From the NCBI RefSeq assembly GCF_947077765.1, contig NZ_CAMTTF010000003.1:62001-126000 (forward strand): a DNA stretch of 64,000 nucleotides, read 5' to 3'. Within the stretch, counting starts at the first letter, position 1; the number at the start of each line of letters is the position of its first letter. Shown piece after piece: positions 56,609-64,000 of this stretch. Below the pieces are notes generated by a model. That model saw nothing but the letters and a program-made list of their open reading frames with translations, made no database searches and was not told the DNA's origin. The DNA is from Salinibacter grassmerensis (GTDB lineage Bacteria; Bacteroidota; Rhodothermia; Rhodothermales; Salinibacteraceae). Made by a program: the position numbers and the translations under genes.

Positions 56609-57679
56609 TCAGGCCCTGCTCGCGACCTCCGCCTCGCGGCCCTGCAGGTACGCTTCCGCCGCTTTCACCAGCGGTGCGCTGCCAATAAACAATGGAGTGC
56701 GCTGGTGGAGGTCATCGGGGGGAAGGTCGAGAATGCGCTGGTGGCCCGTGGACGCCCGCCCCCCAGCCTGCTCCACGAGGAAGGCCATGGGATTGGCCTC
56801 GTACATCAGGCGCAGCTTTCCCTTCGGATGATCCTCTGTGGCCGGGTACATGTACAACCCCCCCGTCAACAAATTCCGGTGGAAGTCGGACACGAAGGAG
56901 CCGATGTAGCGAGCACGGACGCGCTGCCCCGTGTCCGGGTCCTTAGTCTTGAGCCACCGCAGAAACGAGCGAAGCTCCGCCGAGAAGTCATCAATATCGG
57001 CCTCGTTGATCGAATACATCGCCCGCTCCTGCGGGATCTGGAGGTTCGGATGCGTCAGCAGAAACTCCCCAATGCCCGGATCCAGGGTAAAGCCGTTGAC
57101 GCCGTTGCCGGTCGTGAAGACAAACATGGTCGACGAGCCGTAGGCCACGTACCCCGCCGCCACCTGCTCCGCGCCCGGTCGAAGGGCCACATCGAGGGCA
57201 TCGTTCTGCTCAACGTCTTCGGGGAGGGTGTAGACGCTGAAGATCGTCCCCACCGATGCATTGACGTCCGTGTTGCTCGACCCGTCGAGCGGATCGAAAA
57301 ACACCGCGAAGCGCTCTTGGAAGTCGCCCCGCGGCGAGAGGGAGATCGTTTCCGGCTGCTCCTCCGAGCCGATCAGACAGCACTCCCCGCCCCGCCGCAG
57401 GGCACGTTCGAGCTCCCGATCGGCAATCTCGTCGAGTTTCTTCTGCTTCTCGTCCTGCACGTTCACGGTCCCACTCTCCCCCATGACGTCGAGAATGCCC
57501 GCCCGCCGAATGTTGTGGTTGATAATCTTCGCCGCCACGCTGACGTCGCGCAGGAGCCGTGAAAACGCGCCGGTCGATTGCGGGAAGCGCCCACGACGGT
57601 CGAGAATGAACTGCTCAAGCGTCATGACCGATTCCAGGGCACCAGACGGGGCTGGGCCGTCCGACGGGGCGTACGACAT
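56609..57679 (-). CDS. fbp: Fructose-1,6-bisphosphatase, class 1
   Basis: Gluconeogenic phosphatase of 356 residues. TLEQFILDRRGRFPQSTGAF opens the fold. The metal site is CCLIGSEEQPETISLS and VFFDPLDGSSNTDVNASVGT. Substrate residues lie in RYIGSFVSDFHRNLLTGGLY and RLMYEANPMAFLVEQAGGRA. The length is 20-25 residues above E. coli Fbp, mainly at the N-terminus. I start at ATG 57679 (MSYAPSDGPAP); eight residues upstream are open. The second gpsA lies 72 bases upstream on the same strand, which suggests joint use in making hexose phosphates from glycerol. Confidence 0.94.
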   Translation of the reverse strand: MSYAPSDGPAPSGALESVMTLEQFILDRRGRFPQSTGAFSRLLRDVSVAAKIINHNIRRAGILDVMGESGTVNVQDEKQKKLDEIADRELERALRRGGECCLIGSEEQPETISLSPRGDFQERFAVFFDPLDGSSNTDVNASVGTIFSVYTLPEDVEQNDALDVALRPGAEQVAAGYVAYGSSTMFVFTTGNGVNGFTLDPGIGEFLLTHPNLQIPQERAMYSINEADIDDFSAELRSFLRWLKTKDPDTGQRVRARYIGSFVSDFHRNLLTGGLYMYPATEDHPKGKLRLMYEANPMAFLVEQAGGRASTGHQRILDLPPDDLHQRTPLFIGSAPLVKAAEAYLQGREAEVASRA

Positions 57680-57750
57680 GGAATGAGCAATCTGTGTCAA
57701 CAAGAACGAGGACTCGGGGGCTGCCGCTTGCCGACCGGCGACACGCTGCC

Positions 57751-58776
57751 CTACTGCTCCAGGGTGGTCGGAAGCCAGTTTTCGTGCTTGGCCGAACGGG
57801 TCATGAGGCGTTTTACCATCTTCCGGGGGCTCTTGTCGTCGAATAGAATGGCGTGAACGGCCTCTGTGATGGGCATCTCCACCCCGTGGTGCTTCGCCAG
57901 GTTGTAGACGGAGCGCGTCGTCCGCACCCCTTCCGCAACCATCGCCATGTCGTTGAGGGCCTCGTCGAGGCTCTTCCCCGTACTGATCTGCTCCCCCAGA
58001 TACCGGTTGCGGCTGTGCTGGCTCATGCAGGTCACGACGAGATCGCCGATGCCCGCCAGGCCCGCGAAGGTTTGCGGATCGGCCCCGAGGGCCTGTCCCA
58101 GACGTCGAATCTCGGCCAGGCCGCGCGTGACCAGTGCAGCTTTGGCGTTGTCCCCATAGCTCACCCCGTCGGCAATCCCCGCGGCGATGGCGAGGACATT
58201 CTTGGCAGAGCCCCCAATTTCGACCCCGAGCACGTCCGTGTTCATGTACACGCGCAGGCGCTCAGTCATGAACACTTTCTGGATGTACTGGGCCTCCGCC
58301 TCGTCGGGGGCCGCCGCCACGACGGCCGTGGGGCGCCCCTCGGCTACCTCCTCGGCGTGGCTGGGGCCGTACAGCGCCCCGATCTGATCCGACGGCACCG
58401 ACTCGAAGACATCGTCGAGGACCTGGGACATGGTGAGCAGCGTCTCGTTCTCGATGCCCTTCGACAGGGCCACGAGCCGAACGTCCGGGTGCACGTGCCG
58501 GCGGAGATGCTCGGCCCGCCCCCGGAGCTGCTGGGACGGCATGGCCATGCCCCACAGATCAGATGCCTCCGCGGCCGTCTCCAGATCGGTAGTAATGTAC
58601 ACGGAGGACGGAATGAGCAACTCGGGGAGGTACGTCGGGTTGTGGGAGGTGCGGCGAATTTCTTCGGCCACCTCGGGACGGCGTGCCCACAGGACAACGT
58701 CACGTCCCGCCGACGCCAAGTGTACGGACATGGCTGTGCCCCAGCTCCCGGCACCGAACAGCGTGATGGAGGACAT
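57751..58776 (-). CDS. gpsA: Glycerol-3-phosphate dehydrogenase [NAD(P)+], copy 2
   Basis: Second GpsA, 341 residues, close to the 48774-49808 product along its whole length: same ITLFGAGSWGTAMSVHLASA, ALSKGIENETLLTMSQVL, ALYGPSHAEEVAEGRPTAVV, GSAKNVLAIAAGIADGVSYG, and GIGDLVVTCMSQHSRNRYLG. Residues that set the active site are kept, so both are probably active. This copy lies next to fbp and an AraC regulator facing glpK, not next to plsY. I infer a catabolic role (G3P to DHAP when growing on glycerol), while copy 1 serves lipid synthesis. Confidence 0.93.
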   Translation of the reverse strand: MSSITLFGAGSWGTAMSVHLASAGRDVVLWARRPEVAEEIRRTSHNPTYLPELLIPSSVYITTDLETAAEASDLWGMAMPSQQLRGRAEHLRRHVHPDVRLVALSKGIENETLLTMSQVLDDVFESVPSDQIGALYGPSHAEEVAEGRPTAVVAAAPDEAEAQYIQKVFMTERLRVYMNTDVLGVEIGGSAKNVLAIAAGIADGVSYGDNAKAALVTRGLAEIRRLGQALGADPQTFAGLAGIGDLVVTCMSQHSRNRYLGEQISTGKSLDEALNDMAMVAEGVRTTRSVYNLAKHHGVEMPITEAVHAILFDDKSPRKMVKRLMTRSAKHENWLPTTLEQ

Positions 58777-58834
58777 AGATCGGGAATGAACGGGTGATAT
58801 GGTCTGAACGTCCCTCAGTCGCGAGAGACGACGG

Positions 58835-58847
58835 AAGCGCTTCCTAT
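58835..58847. promoter_or_regulatory. Candidate operator (13-bp sequence shared with 60001-60013)
   Basis: AAGCGCTTCCTAT, inside the larger perfect palindrome GGAAGCGCTTCC (58833-58844), in the short gap between the gpsA copy 2 start and the AraC gene end. The same 13 bases occur in the araC-glpK gap. It may be the site of a regulator of both units. Confidence 0.35.
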
Positions 58848-58859
58848 CGGACGCAAACG

Positions 58860-59771
58860 TTAATCCAAGAGGTCCATCTGATACTGCTTGGGGGTTACGC
58901 CCTCATGCTCTTTAAACATGTCGATGAAGTGGCTGGTGCTACTAAAGCCCAGGGCGTGACTCACATTGGTCACGGTGTTGTCCGAATCCGCCAGCAATTC
59001 TCGCGCCCGAACGACCCGCTCCCGCGTGATGTACTCCAGCGGGGACATGTCGAATTCGTCGCTGAAGTGCCGGTAGAAACTGGACTTGCTCATGCAGGCT
59101 TCCTCCACCAGCTCATCAATCGAGATGTGCCGGTCGAGGTTGTCCTGAATGTACTGCACGGCCGCGGCCAATCCGCCGGCAGACGTATTTCGGGGAAGCT
59201 CCCCGACGAGAAGAGGACGCGAAGGGGTCTGGAGCATCTGAATGAGCAGCTCCATCGCGTTCAGGTCGATCAGGCGGTCGCGGTTGGGCGGGTCTTCCCG
59301 GAATAAGTACGCGACCATTTCAAGCACACGGGCAATTCCCTCGTTTCCCTCCACGTGGAAATAGGCGCGCTCGTCCCCAGACCCTCCCTGAACCGTGGCA
59401 CCCGACGGCACATCACTCGCGACGCGATCGAGAATGGAGCGGACCTGCGACCGATCGACCCGCAGCACCACGTACCGGGTCGGAACCTCGTCGGCCGCAG
59501 GAAAGTCGACCGTGATTGTCTGAAGCGGAGGCACGACCAGCGACTCGCCCGCCTGGACGGCCAATTCCTCCTCCCCTTCCACGTCTACCTTTGCCGTCCC
59601 GTTGACCAGTCCATAATATGTAAGGTGTGGGGCTCGGAAGGACACGTCGCGAGCCGGCTCCTCCACGACATAAAAGGAGAGTCGTGCCTCATCACCGCCC
59701 ACGCCCAATCGATAGTTGACAAGGGATTCGGACGCCTCCCCATACGGAGTTGGCCGAAAAGATCGGGACAT
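58860..59771 (-). CDS. AraC-family transcriptional regulator (probable glycerol/glp regulator)
   Basis: Regulator of 303 residues. A cupin-type sensor domain at the N-terminus (LTYYGLVNGTAKVDVEGEEE, LAVQAGESLVVPPLQTITVD) is followed by the AraC double helix-turn-helix (ISIDELVEEACMSKSSFYRH, then ARELLADSDNTVTNVSHALG and FSSTSHFIDMFKEHEGVTPK). It is divergent from glpK and the glycerol-transport ATPases, and directly follows gpsA copy 2 on its own strand. I infer that it controls the glycerol genes. Ligand (glycerol or G3P) not proven. Confidence 0.87.
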   Translation of the reverse strand: MSRSFRPTPYGEASESLVNYRLGVGGDEARLSFYVVEEPARDVSFRAPHLTYYGLVNGTAKVDVEGEEELAVQAGESLVVPPLQTITVDFPAADEVPTRYVVLRVDRSQVRSILDRVASDVPSGATVQGGSGDERAYFHVEGNEGIARVLEMVAYLFREDPPNRDRLIDLNAMELLIQMLQTPSRPLLVGELPRNTSAGGLAAAVQYIQDNLDRHISIDELVEEACMSKSSFYRHFSDEFDMSPLEYITRERVVRARELLADSDNTVTNVSHALGFSSTSHFIDMFKEHEGVTPKQYQMDLLD

Positions 59772-60201
59772 ATTCCTGAAGGTGCATGAATACAGTCGTG
59801 AGCACCAGTTCTCGATGCGGAGCCCAAGTCGGTGGCCAGCGCCTTTTCCGATTCATCGGACAAACGGTTCGATAGAAACGTCAAACTGTCCCCAAAGCGG
59901 ATTCGAGAAGATATACGGACCCGCCGCACAAAAGCCAGGGGGGCGTCCGATTTGGGAAGATGGAAGCATTTTCTCGGAAGATCACACTACCGACTCGGAA
60001 AAGCGCTTCCTATACTTCATTTGCGATGAAATGGTGGGCACGAAGTCCAGCATGTGCCGAATCGTAACAGTTTCCCCGCTCGGGACCCCTCTTCAGCAAA
60101 AGCCCTTCCACCATTCGGTCCGAGTTTGACCGCGTGGTGCAGGCACCGCAGCGTGCAGGTTTTTCCGCACCGGGCTGACTTCCAAAGACGTCACTCAACC
60201 G
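59772..60201. other. Divergent regulatory region between araC-type gene and glpK
   Basis: A 430-base gap expected to carry promoters for both directions. The only recurring element I see is AAGCGCTTCCTAT at 60001-60013, shared with 58835-58847. No RNA gene recognised. Confidence 0.5.
60001..60013. promoter_or_regulatory. Candidate operator upstream of glpK
   Basis: AAGCGCTTCCTAT, preceded by GGAA so that it forms a near-palindrome GGAAAAGCGCTTCC. Located 188 bases before the glpK start codon. Confidence 0.35.
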
Positions 60202-61782
60202 ATGCAGTACATACTCGCGCTTGATCAGGGGACGACGAGTTCGCGGTCCATTCTTTTCGACGCACAGGGGCAGGTACAAACCGTTGCCCAGAAGGAGTTT
60301 GAGCAGCACTACCCGAAGCCTGGATGGGTGGAGCACGACGCGAATGAAATCTGGTCCACCCAGATGGGGACCGCCTCAGAAGCCATGACCCGGGCAAACG
60401 TTGAGGCCGAGGACCTGGCGGCCATCGGAATCACCAACCAGCGCGAGACAACCATCGTGTGGGATCGGGCCACCGGCGCCCCAATCCACAACGCCATCGT
60501 CTGGCAGGACCGGCGCACCTCGGGGCTCTGCGACCGGCTCAAAGATCGAGGGCACCTGGATCTCATTCAGGAGAAGACGGGCCTCATCATTGATGCATAT
60601 TTTTCCGGGACGAAGATCAAGTGGCTGCTGGACAATGTGGATGGAGCCCGTGAGCGCGCGGAAAACAGCGAGTTGGCGTTCGGCACGGTCGATAGCTGGC
60701 TCGTCTGGCGCATGACGAACGGCAAGCATCACGTCACCGACGCCACCAACGCTTCGCGAACCCTTCTCTACAACATCCACGAGGGGGAATGGGACCCCGA
60801 GCTCCTCGACATTCTCGACATCCCCCGGTCTATGCTTCCCGAGGTGCGGGACAGCAGCGAGGTATACGGCACGACCCGGAGCGGCCCGTTCGACGATGAG
60901 GTGCCCATTGCGGGCATCGCGGGGGACCAGCAGGCCGCACTGTTCGGCCAGATGTGCACCACGCCGGGCCTCGGTAAGAACACATACGGCACGGGGGCCT
61001 TCCTCCTCCAGAACACCGGCGAGACGGCGGTGACCTCCGAGCACAACCTGCTCACCACGATCGCCTACCAGATCGACGGCACGACGTACTACGCACTGGA
61101 GGGCTCCATCTTTGTCGCTGGGGCGGTGGTGCAGTGGCTCCGCGACGAGCTCAAGATCATCCGCGAGGCCGCGGAGGTCGAGCGCCTCGCCCGCACCGTG
61201 GACGACAACGGCGGTGTCTATTTTGTGCCGGCCTTCACGGGCCTCGGCGCCCCCTACTGGGACCAGTATGCCCGCGGCACAATCAGCGGGCTAACCCGCG
61301 GGGCGAACCGCGGTCACCTCGCCCGGGCCGCCGTTGAGAGCATGGCCTACCAGGTGGCCGACGTGATCGACGCGATGGAGGCCGACTCCGGCATCGAGAC
61401 GACGGAGTTGGGGGCCGACGGGGGGGCGGCGGCCAACGACCTCCTTCTGCAGTTCCAGTCCGACATTCTCGACATCCCCGTGGTGCGCCCCAAAATCCTG
61501 GAGACCACCGCCCTGGGGGCGGCCTACCTCGCAGGCCTTGCCGTCGGCTACTGGGACAGCCAATCCGAGATTCAGGACCAGTGGGAGCTGGATCAGATGT
61601 TTACCCCTTCGATGCCGCAGGATCGCGTCGAAACGCTGCGAACCGGCTGGTCGAAGGCCCTGGACCGTGCTCGGGCCTGGGAGTCCCCCGACTCGAGCGA
61701 AGCCCCCACTCACGCCCCCGACGTCTCGACCAACGATACTTCGAACGCCCCCGCACCCGAGGAAACCCCGGCTGCATCGTAG
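60202..61782 (+). CDS. glpK: Glycerol kinase
   Basis: FGGY-family kinase of 526 residues that phosphorylates glycerol to sn-glycerol 3-phosphate. [20 protein letters not shown] is the phosphate loop. [20 protein letters not shown] and [19 protein letters not shown] follow. The second half has [52 protein letters not shown] and [20 protein letters not shown]. The extra C-terminal tail of about 30 residues ([20 protein letters not shown]) is low-complexity. It is the first gene of a plus-strand unit with the two transport ATPases (gap 60 bases). Confidence 0.95.
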   Translation: MQYILALDQGTTSSRSILFDAQGQVQTVAQKEFEQHYPKPGWVEHDANEIWSTQMGTASEAMTRANVEAEDLAAIGITNQRETTIVWDRATGAPIHNAIVWQDRRTSGLCDRLKDRGHLDLIQEKTGLIIDAYFSGTKIKWLLDNVDGARERAENSELAFGTVDSWLVWRMTNGKHHVTDATNASRTLLYNIHEGEWDPELLDILDIPRSMLPEVRDSSEVYGTTRSGPFDDEVPIAGIAGDQQAALFGQMCTTPGLGKNTYGTGAFLLQNTGETAVTSEHNLLTTIAYQIDGTTYYALEGSIFVAGAVVQWLRDELKIIREAAEVERLARTVDDNGGVYFVPAFTGLGAPYWDQYARGTISGLTRGANRGHLARAAVESMAYQVADVIDAMEADSGIETTELGADGGAAANDLLLQFQSDILDIPVVRPKILETTALGAAYLAGLAVGYWDSQSEIQDQWELDQMFTPSMPQDRVETLRTGWSKALDRARAWESPDSSEAPTHAPDVSTNDTSNAPAPEETPAAS

Positions 61783-61842
61783 CCCCTCCACCGATCCTCG
61801 CCGTCGCGGGCCCTCTCTCTCAGAATTCCACTGATCCGCCCC

Positions 61843-62958
61843 ATGGGCATTCGTGTCGAAAACCTCCACAAGTCGTTCGGGACCGAGCAGGTGCTGAACG
61901 GGATCACCCTGGACATTCCCGACCGGAGTTTCTTCAGTGTGGTGGCCCCAACGGGCGCCGGCAAGACCACCCTGCTCCGCATCATGGCCGGGATCGAGTC
62001 CGCCGACGCGGGCACGGTCCACTACGACGGCGAGGAGATGACCGACGTGGCCGTCCAGGACCGAAGCGTCGGGATGGTCTACCAGGAGTTTATCAACTAC
62101 CCCTCCCTCACCGTTCGCGAAAACCTCGCGTCCCCCCTCCAGGTGAGCGACGAGAACTACTCGGCGGAAGAGATCGACCGGCGCGTGCAGGAGACCGCCG
62201 AGATGCTGAAGATCGACCACATTCTCAACAACCTGCCGGAAGAGGTCAGTGGCGGCGAGGCCCAGCGAACGGCCATTTCCCGGGCCCTCATCAAGGAGCC
62301 CGACTACCTCTTCATGGACGAGCCGCTGGCCAACCTCGACTACAAACTGCGCGAGCAGCTGCGCAGTGACTTCGAGCGCCTATTCTCCGAGCAGGACACG
62401 ACGGTGATCTACGCGACCCCGCAGGCCGGGGACGCGCTCGCGATGTCGACGCACATCGGCTTTCTCCACGACGGCACCATTATCCAGAAGGCGCTGCGCG
62501 ACGAGATCTACTACCGGCCGCGCTACCTGCCGGTGGCCGAGTACTTGGGCGAGCCCCCCATGAACATCGTGCCGGTCACGCTCGTCCAGGAGCCGACCTC
62601 CACCGACCGCTACTTCGAGGTGGACGACGACACGCGCATCCCCGCCACAGGCTTCGACTCCCTCTCCCCTGGCGAAACCTACCACCTCGGCTTCCGCCCA
62701 CAGGACATGACCCTCACGGAAAACGGGGCCGAGGCGTCCGTCGCCCCGACCCTCTCGTTCGTAGAGACGGTCGGGTCCACCAGCACCCTGCACATGGACT
62801 TTCAGGGCCGGGAGATCTACGCGCTGCACCCCAACCCGCTGCACCTGGAGACCGGGGCGTCGATTCCGTTTGCGCTCGACCCCGAGAAATTCTACGTCTA
62901 CGACCCCGAGGCGGGCGACCTGATCGCCGCGGGCGACAAAATTCCCTCCTTCTCATAA
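61843..62958 (+). CDS. ABC transporter ATPase of the glycerol/sugar MalK-UgpC type (GlpS-like)
   Basis: ATP-binding subunit of 371 residues. Walker A is VVAPTGAGKTT (35-43), the signature is VSGGEAQR (135-142) and Walker B is YLFMDEP (155-161). The switch histidine is replaced: where VTHDQ is expected the protein has YATPQ (P193). A C-terminal OB-type regulatory domain follows (ETYHLGFRPQDMTL, FVETVGSTSTLHMDF), as in MalK/UgpC. Its position after glpK, with a second unequal ATPase 15 bases on, matches the GlpS-GlpT pair of glycerol importers described in proteobacteria. Permeases and binding protein would lie beyond the window. Confidence 0.87.
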   Translation: MGIRVENLHKSFGTEQVLNGITLDIPDRSFFSVVAPTGAGKTTLLRIMAGIESADAGTVHYDGEEMTDVAVQDRSVGMVYQEFINYPSLTVRENLASPLQVSDENYSAEEIDRRVQETAEMLKIDHILNNLPEEVSGGEAQRTAISRALIKEPDYLFMDEPLANLDYKLREQLRSDFERLFSEQDTTVIYATPQAGDALAMSTHIGFLHDGTIIQKALRDEIYYRPRYLPVAEYLGEPPMNIVPVTLVQEPTSTDRYFEVDDDTRIPATGFDSLSPGETYHLGFRPQDMTLTENGAEASVAPTLSFVETVGSTSTLHMDFQGREIYALHPNPLHLETGASIPFALDPEKFYVYDPEAGDLIAAGDKIPSFS

Positions 62959-62973
62959 CGTCGACGCTGGTAC

Positions 62974-64000
62974 ATGGCTGAGATCGAAGTTCGTGACATA
63001 CGACACGTCTACGATGCGGGCACCGCGGACGAGACGGTGGCCGTCGACCACGTAGACCTGACGCTGCAGGACGGCACCGCCAATGCGCTACTGGGGCCCT
63101 CGGGGTGTGGAAAAACCACCCTCCTCCAGATCATCTCCGGGCTGCTCCAGCCCACCGAAGGGCAGGTGCTCATCGACGGCGAGGACGTGACCGAGAAGCC
63201 CCCGGCCGAGCGCGACATCGCGCAGGTCTTCCAGTTTCCGGTCATCTACGACTCGATGGACGTCTACGGCAACCTCGCGTTTCCCCTCCGAAACGGAGGC
63301 ACGCCGGAGAACGAGATCGAGGAACGCATCCAGAAGATCGCCGACCTGCTGGAGCTCAACGACATTCTGCACAGCAGCCCCTCGAACCTCGGCCCCGAAC
63401 TGAACCAGCTGGTGGCCCTGGGCCGCGGCATCATCCGCGCGGACACCTCCGCCATTCTCTTCGACGAGCCGATGACGGACGTCGAGCCCGCCCGGAAGCT
63501 GACCATCCGCCGGCGCGTGAAGGAGGCCCAGCAGGAGTTCGAAATCACGGCGCTCTACGTGACCCACGACCAGCACGAAGCACTTACGTTTGCTGAGCAG
63601 GTGGCCATCATGCAGGACGGGCGCCTCGTGCAATACGACAGCGGCGAAGCCCTCTACCAGAACCCGGTCAACACCTTCATCGGCCACTTCATCGGGAGTC
63701 CCGGCATGAACCTGCTCGAGTGCGGCCTAACGGAAGCCGACGCGGCGCCGCACGCACAAATCGGGCCCCACACAATTTCGGTCTCCGAGGGCATCCACGA
63801 CGAAATCGATCTGAGCTGGAAGGATTGCCAGATCGGAATCCGCCCCAGCTCCGTGACCGTCCAGGTGGCCGACCCGAAAGAAGACACGCACTACATTCCC
63901 GCGACGGTCGATCAGGTGGAAATGGTCGGCGGCTACCAGATTCTGACGACCCGCCTCGACGACACCGACGTGGAGGTGAAGGCCCGCGTGGCCCACGACT
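62974..64000 (+). CDS. ABC transporter ATPase, second subunit (GlpT-like), cut by the window end
   Basis: An open frame of at least 342 residues begins at ATG 62974 (MAEIEVRDIRHVYDAGTADE) and runs off the right edge. Walker A is LLGPSGCGKTT (39-49) and Walker B is AILFDEPM (160-167), and the switch histidine is present (YVTHDQ, H198). The signature motif is degenerate: the segment that should read LSGGQ reads LGPEL (139-143). A regulatory domain starts near residue 270 (CQIGIRPSSVTVQVADP). Together with the upstream ATPase it should form a heterodimer with one canonical and one non-canonical ATP site. The 3' end is missing only because the window stops. Confidence 0.87.
   Translation, partial: MAEIEVRDIRHVYDAGTADETVAVDHVDLTLQDGTANALLGPSGCGKTTLLQIISGLLQPTEGQVLIDGEDVTEKPPAERDIAQVFQFPVIYDSMDVYGNLAFPLRNGGTPENEIEERIQKIADLLELNDILHSSPSNLGPELNQLVALGRGIIRADTSAILFDEPMTDVEPARKLTIRRRVKEAQQEFEITALYVTHDQHEALTFAEQVAIMQDGRLVQYDSGEALYQNPVNTFIGHFIGSPGMNLLECGLTEADAAPHAQIGPHTISVSEGIHDEIDLSWKDCQIGIRPSSVTVQVADPKEDTHYIPATVDQVEMVGGYQILTTRLDDTDVEVKARVAHD

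Overview
The window looks like chromosomal DNA from Salinibacter or a very close relative (Rhodothermota/Bacteroidota; extremely halophilic, aerobic, red). The strongest reason is a 275-residue proton-pump rhodopsin at 24108-24935. It reads as a xanthorhodopsin, with the acceptor Asp, donor Glu, retinal Lys and the small Gly of the carotenoid-binding face all present. A lycopene cyclase and a CrtI/CrtO-type carotenoid oxidoreductase lie just upstream. The DNA is GC-rich, proteins are loaded with Asp/Glu (as in salt-in halophiles), and Shine-Dalgarno sequences are generally weak.

Layout. 1-16.5 kb: a 7TM-HD cyclic-dinucleotide phosphodiesterase, a GntR regulator, P5C dehydrogenase, a LolC/E-type permease, peroxiredoxin, a nitrilase-family amidohydrolase, PurC, a LacI regulator and a ThiD-like kinase. 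These are followed by a same-strand set ribA-ribD_C fusion / MDR dehydrogenase / PTPS-like / methyltransferase that looks like an uncharacterised GTP-derived pathway. 16.5-19.1 kb: two tyrosine recombinases, one with all catalytic residues and one stripped of them, with a dif-like core site between them. 19.2-26 kb: a BaeRF-type protein, a KynB-like cyclase, the carotenoid/rhodopsin genes with a perfect terminator, and miaA. 26-36.9 kb: a GT-C glycosyltransferase, a Pro-peptidase, guaB, rluB, scpB, a bacilliredoxin, a HAD phosphatase and a large PAS histidine kinase. 37.5-42.8 kb: a sparse accessory block encoding four PilX/pseudopilin-like surface proteins, two of them divergently transcribed paralogues. 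43-48.7 kb: tRNA-Lys, a type IIA topoisomerase pair and an AlbA_2 protein. 48.7-64 kb: a mostly minus-strand housekeeping block (gpsA, plsY, purM, a phytoene-synthase-fold protein, aconitase, enoyl-CoA hydratase, fbp and a second gpsA), then an AraC regulator divergent from glpK and two ABC ATPases of a probable glycerol importer, the last cut by the window end.

How the genes work together. Glycerol import, GlpK, GpsA and Fbp form a coherent route from glycerol to phospholipid or to gluconeogenesis. That fits a halophile living beside glycerol-rich algae. The carotenoid genes supply chromophores for the light-driven pump.

Most unusual signals. (1) A dispersed 14-bp motif, CCGTTATTGCAAAG (three perfect and seven degenerate copies). 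Every copy left of about 18.1 kb reads this way on the plus strand and every copy right of 27 kb reads this way on the minus strand, including two copies inside coding sequence. (2) An ATAA-N6-TTAT dif-like site at 18082-18117, next to recombinase genes and near that switch. Together these suggest that the window spans a replication-terminus/dif region with a KOPS- or Ter-like polar signal. Gene orientation supports this only on the right side (about 23 minus to 9 plus); the left side is balanced. These are inferences that whole-genome skew and motif counts would settle.
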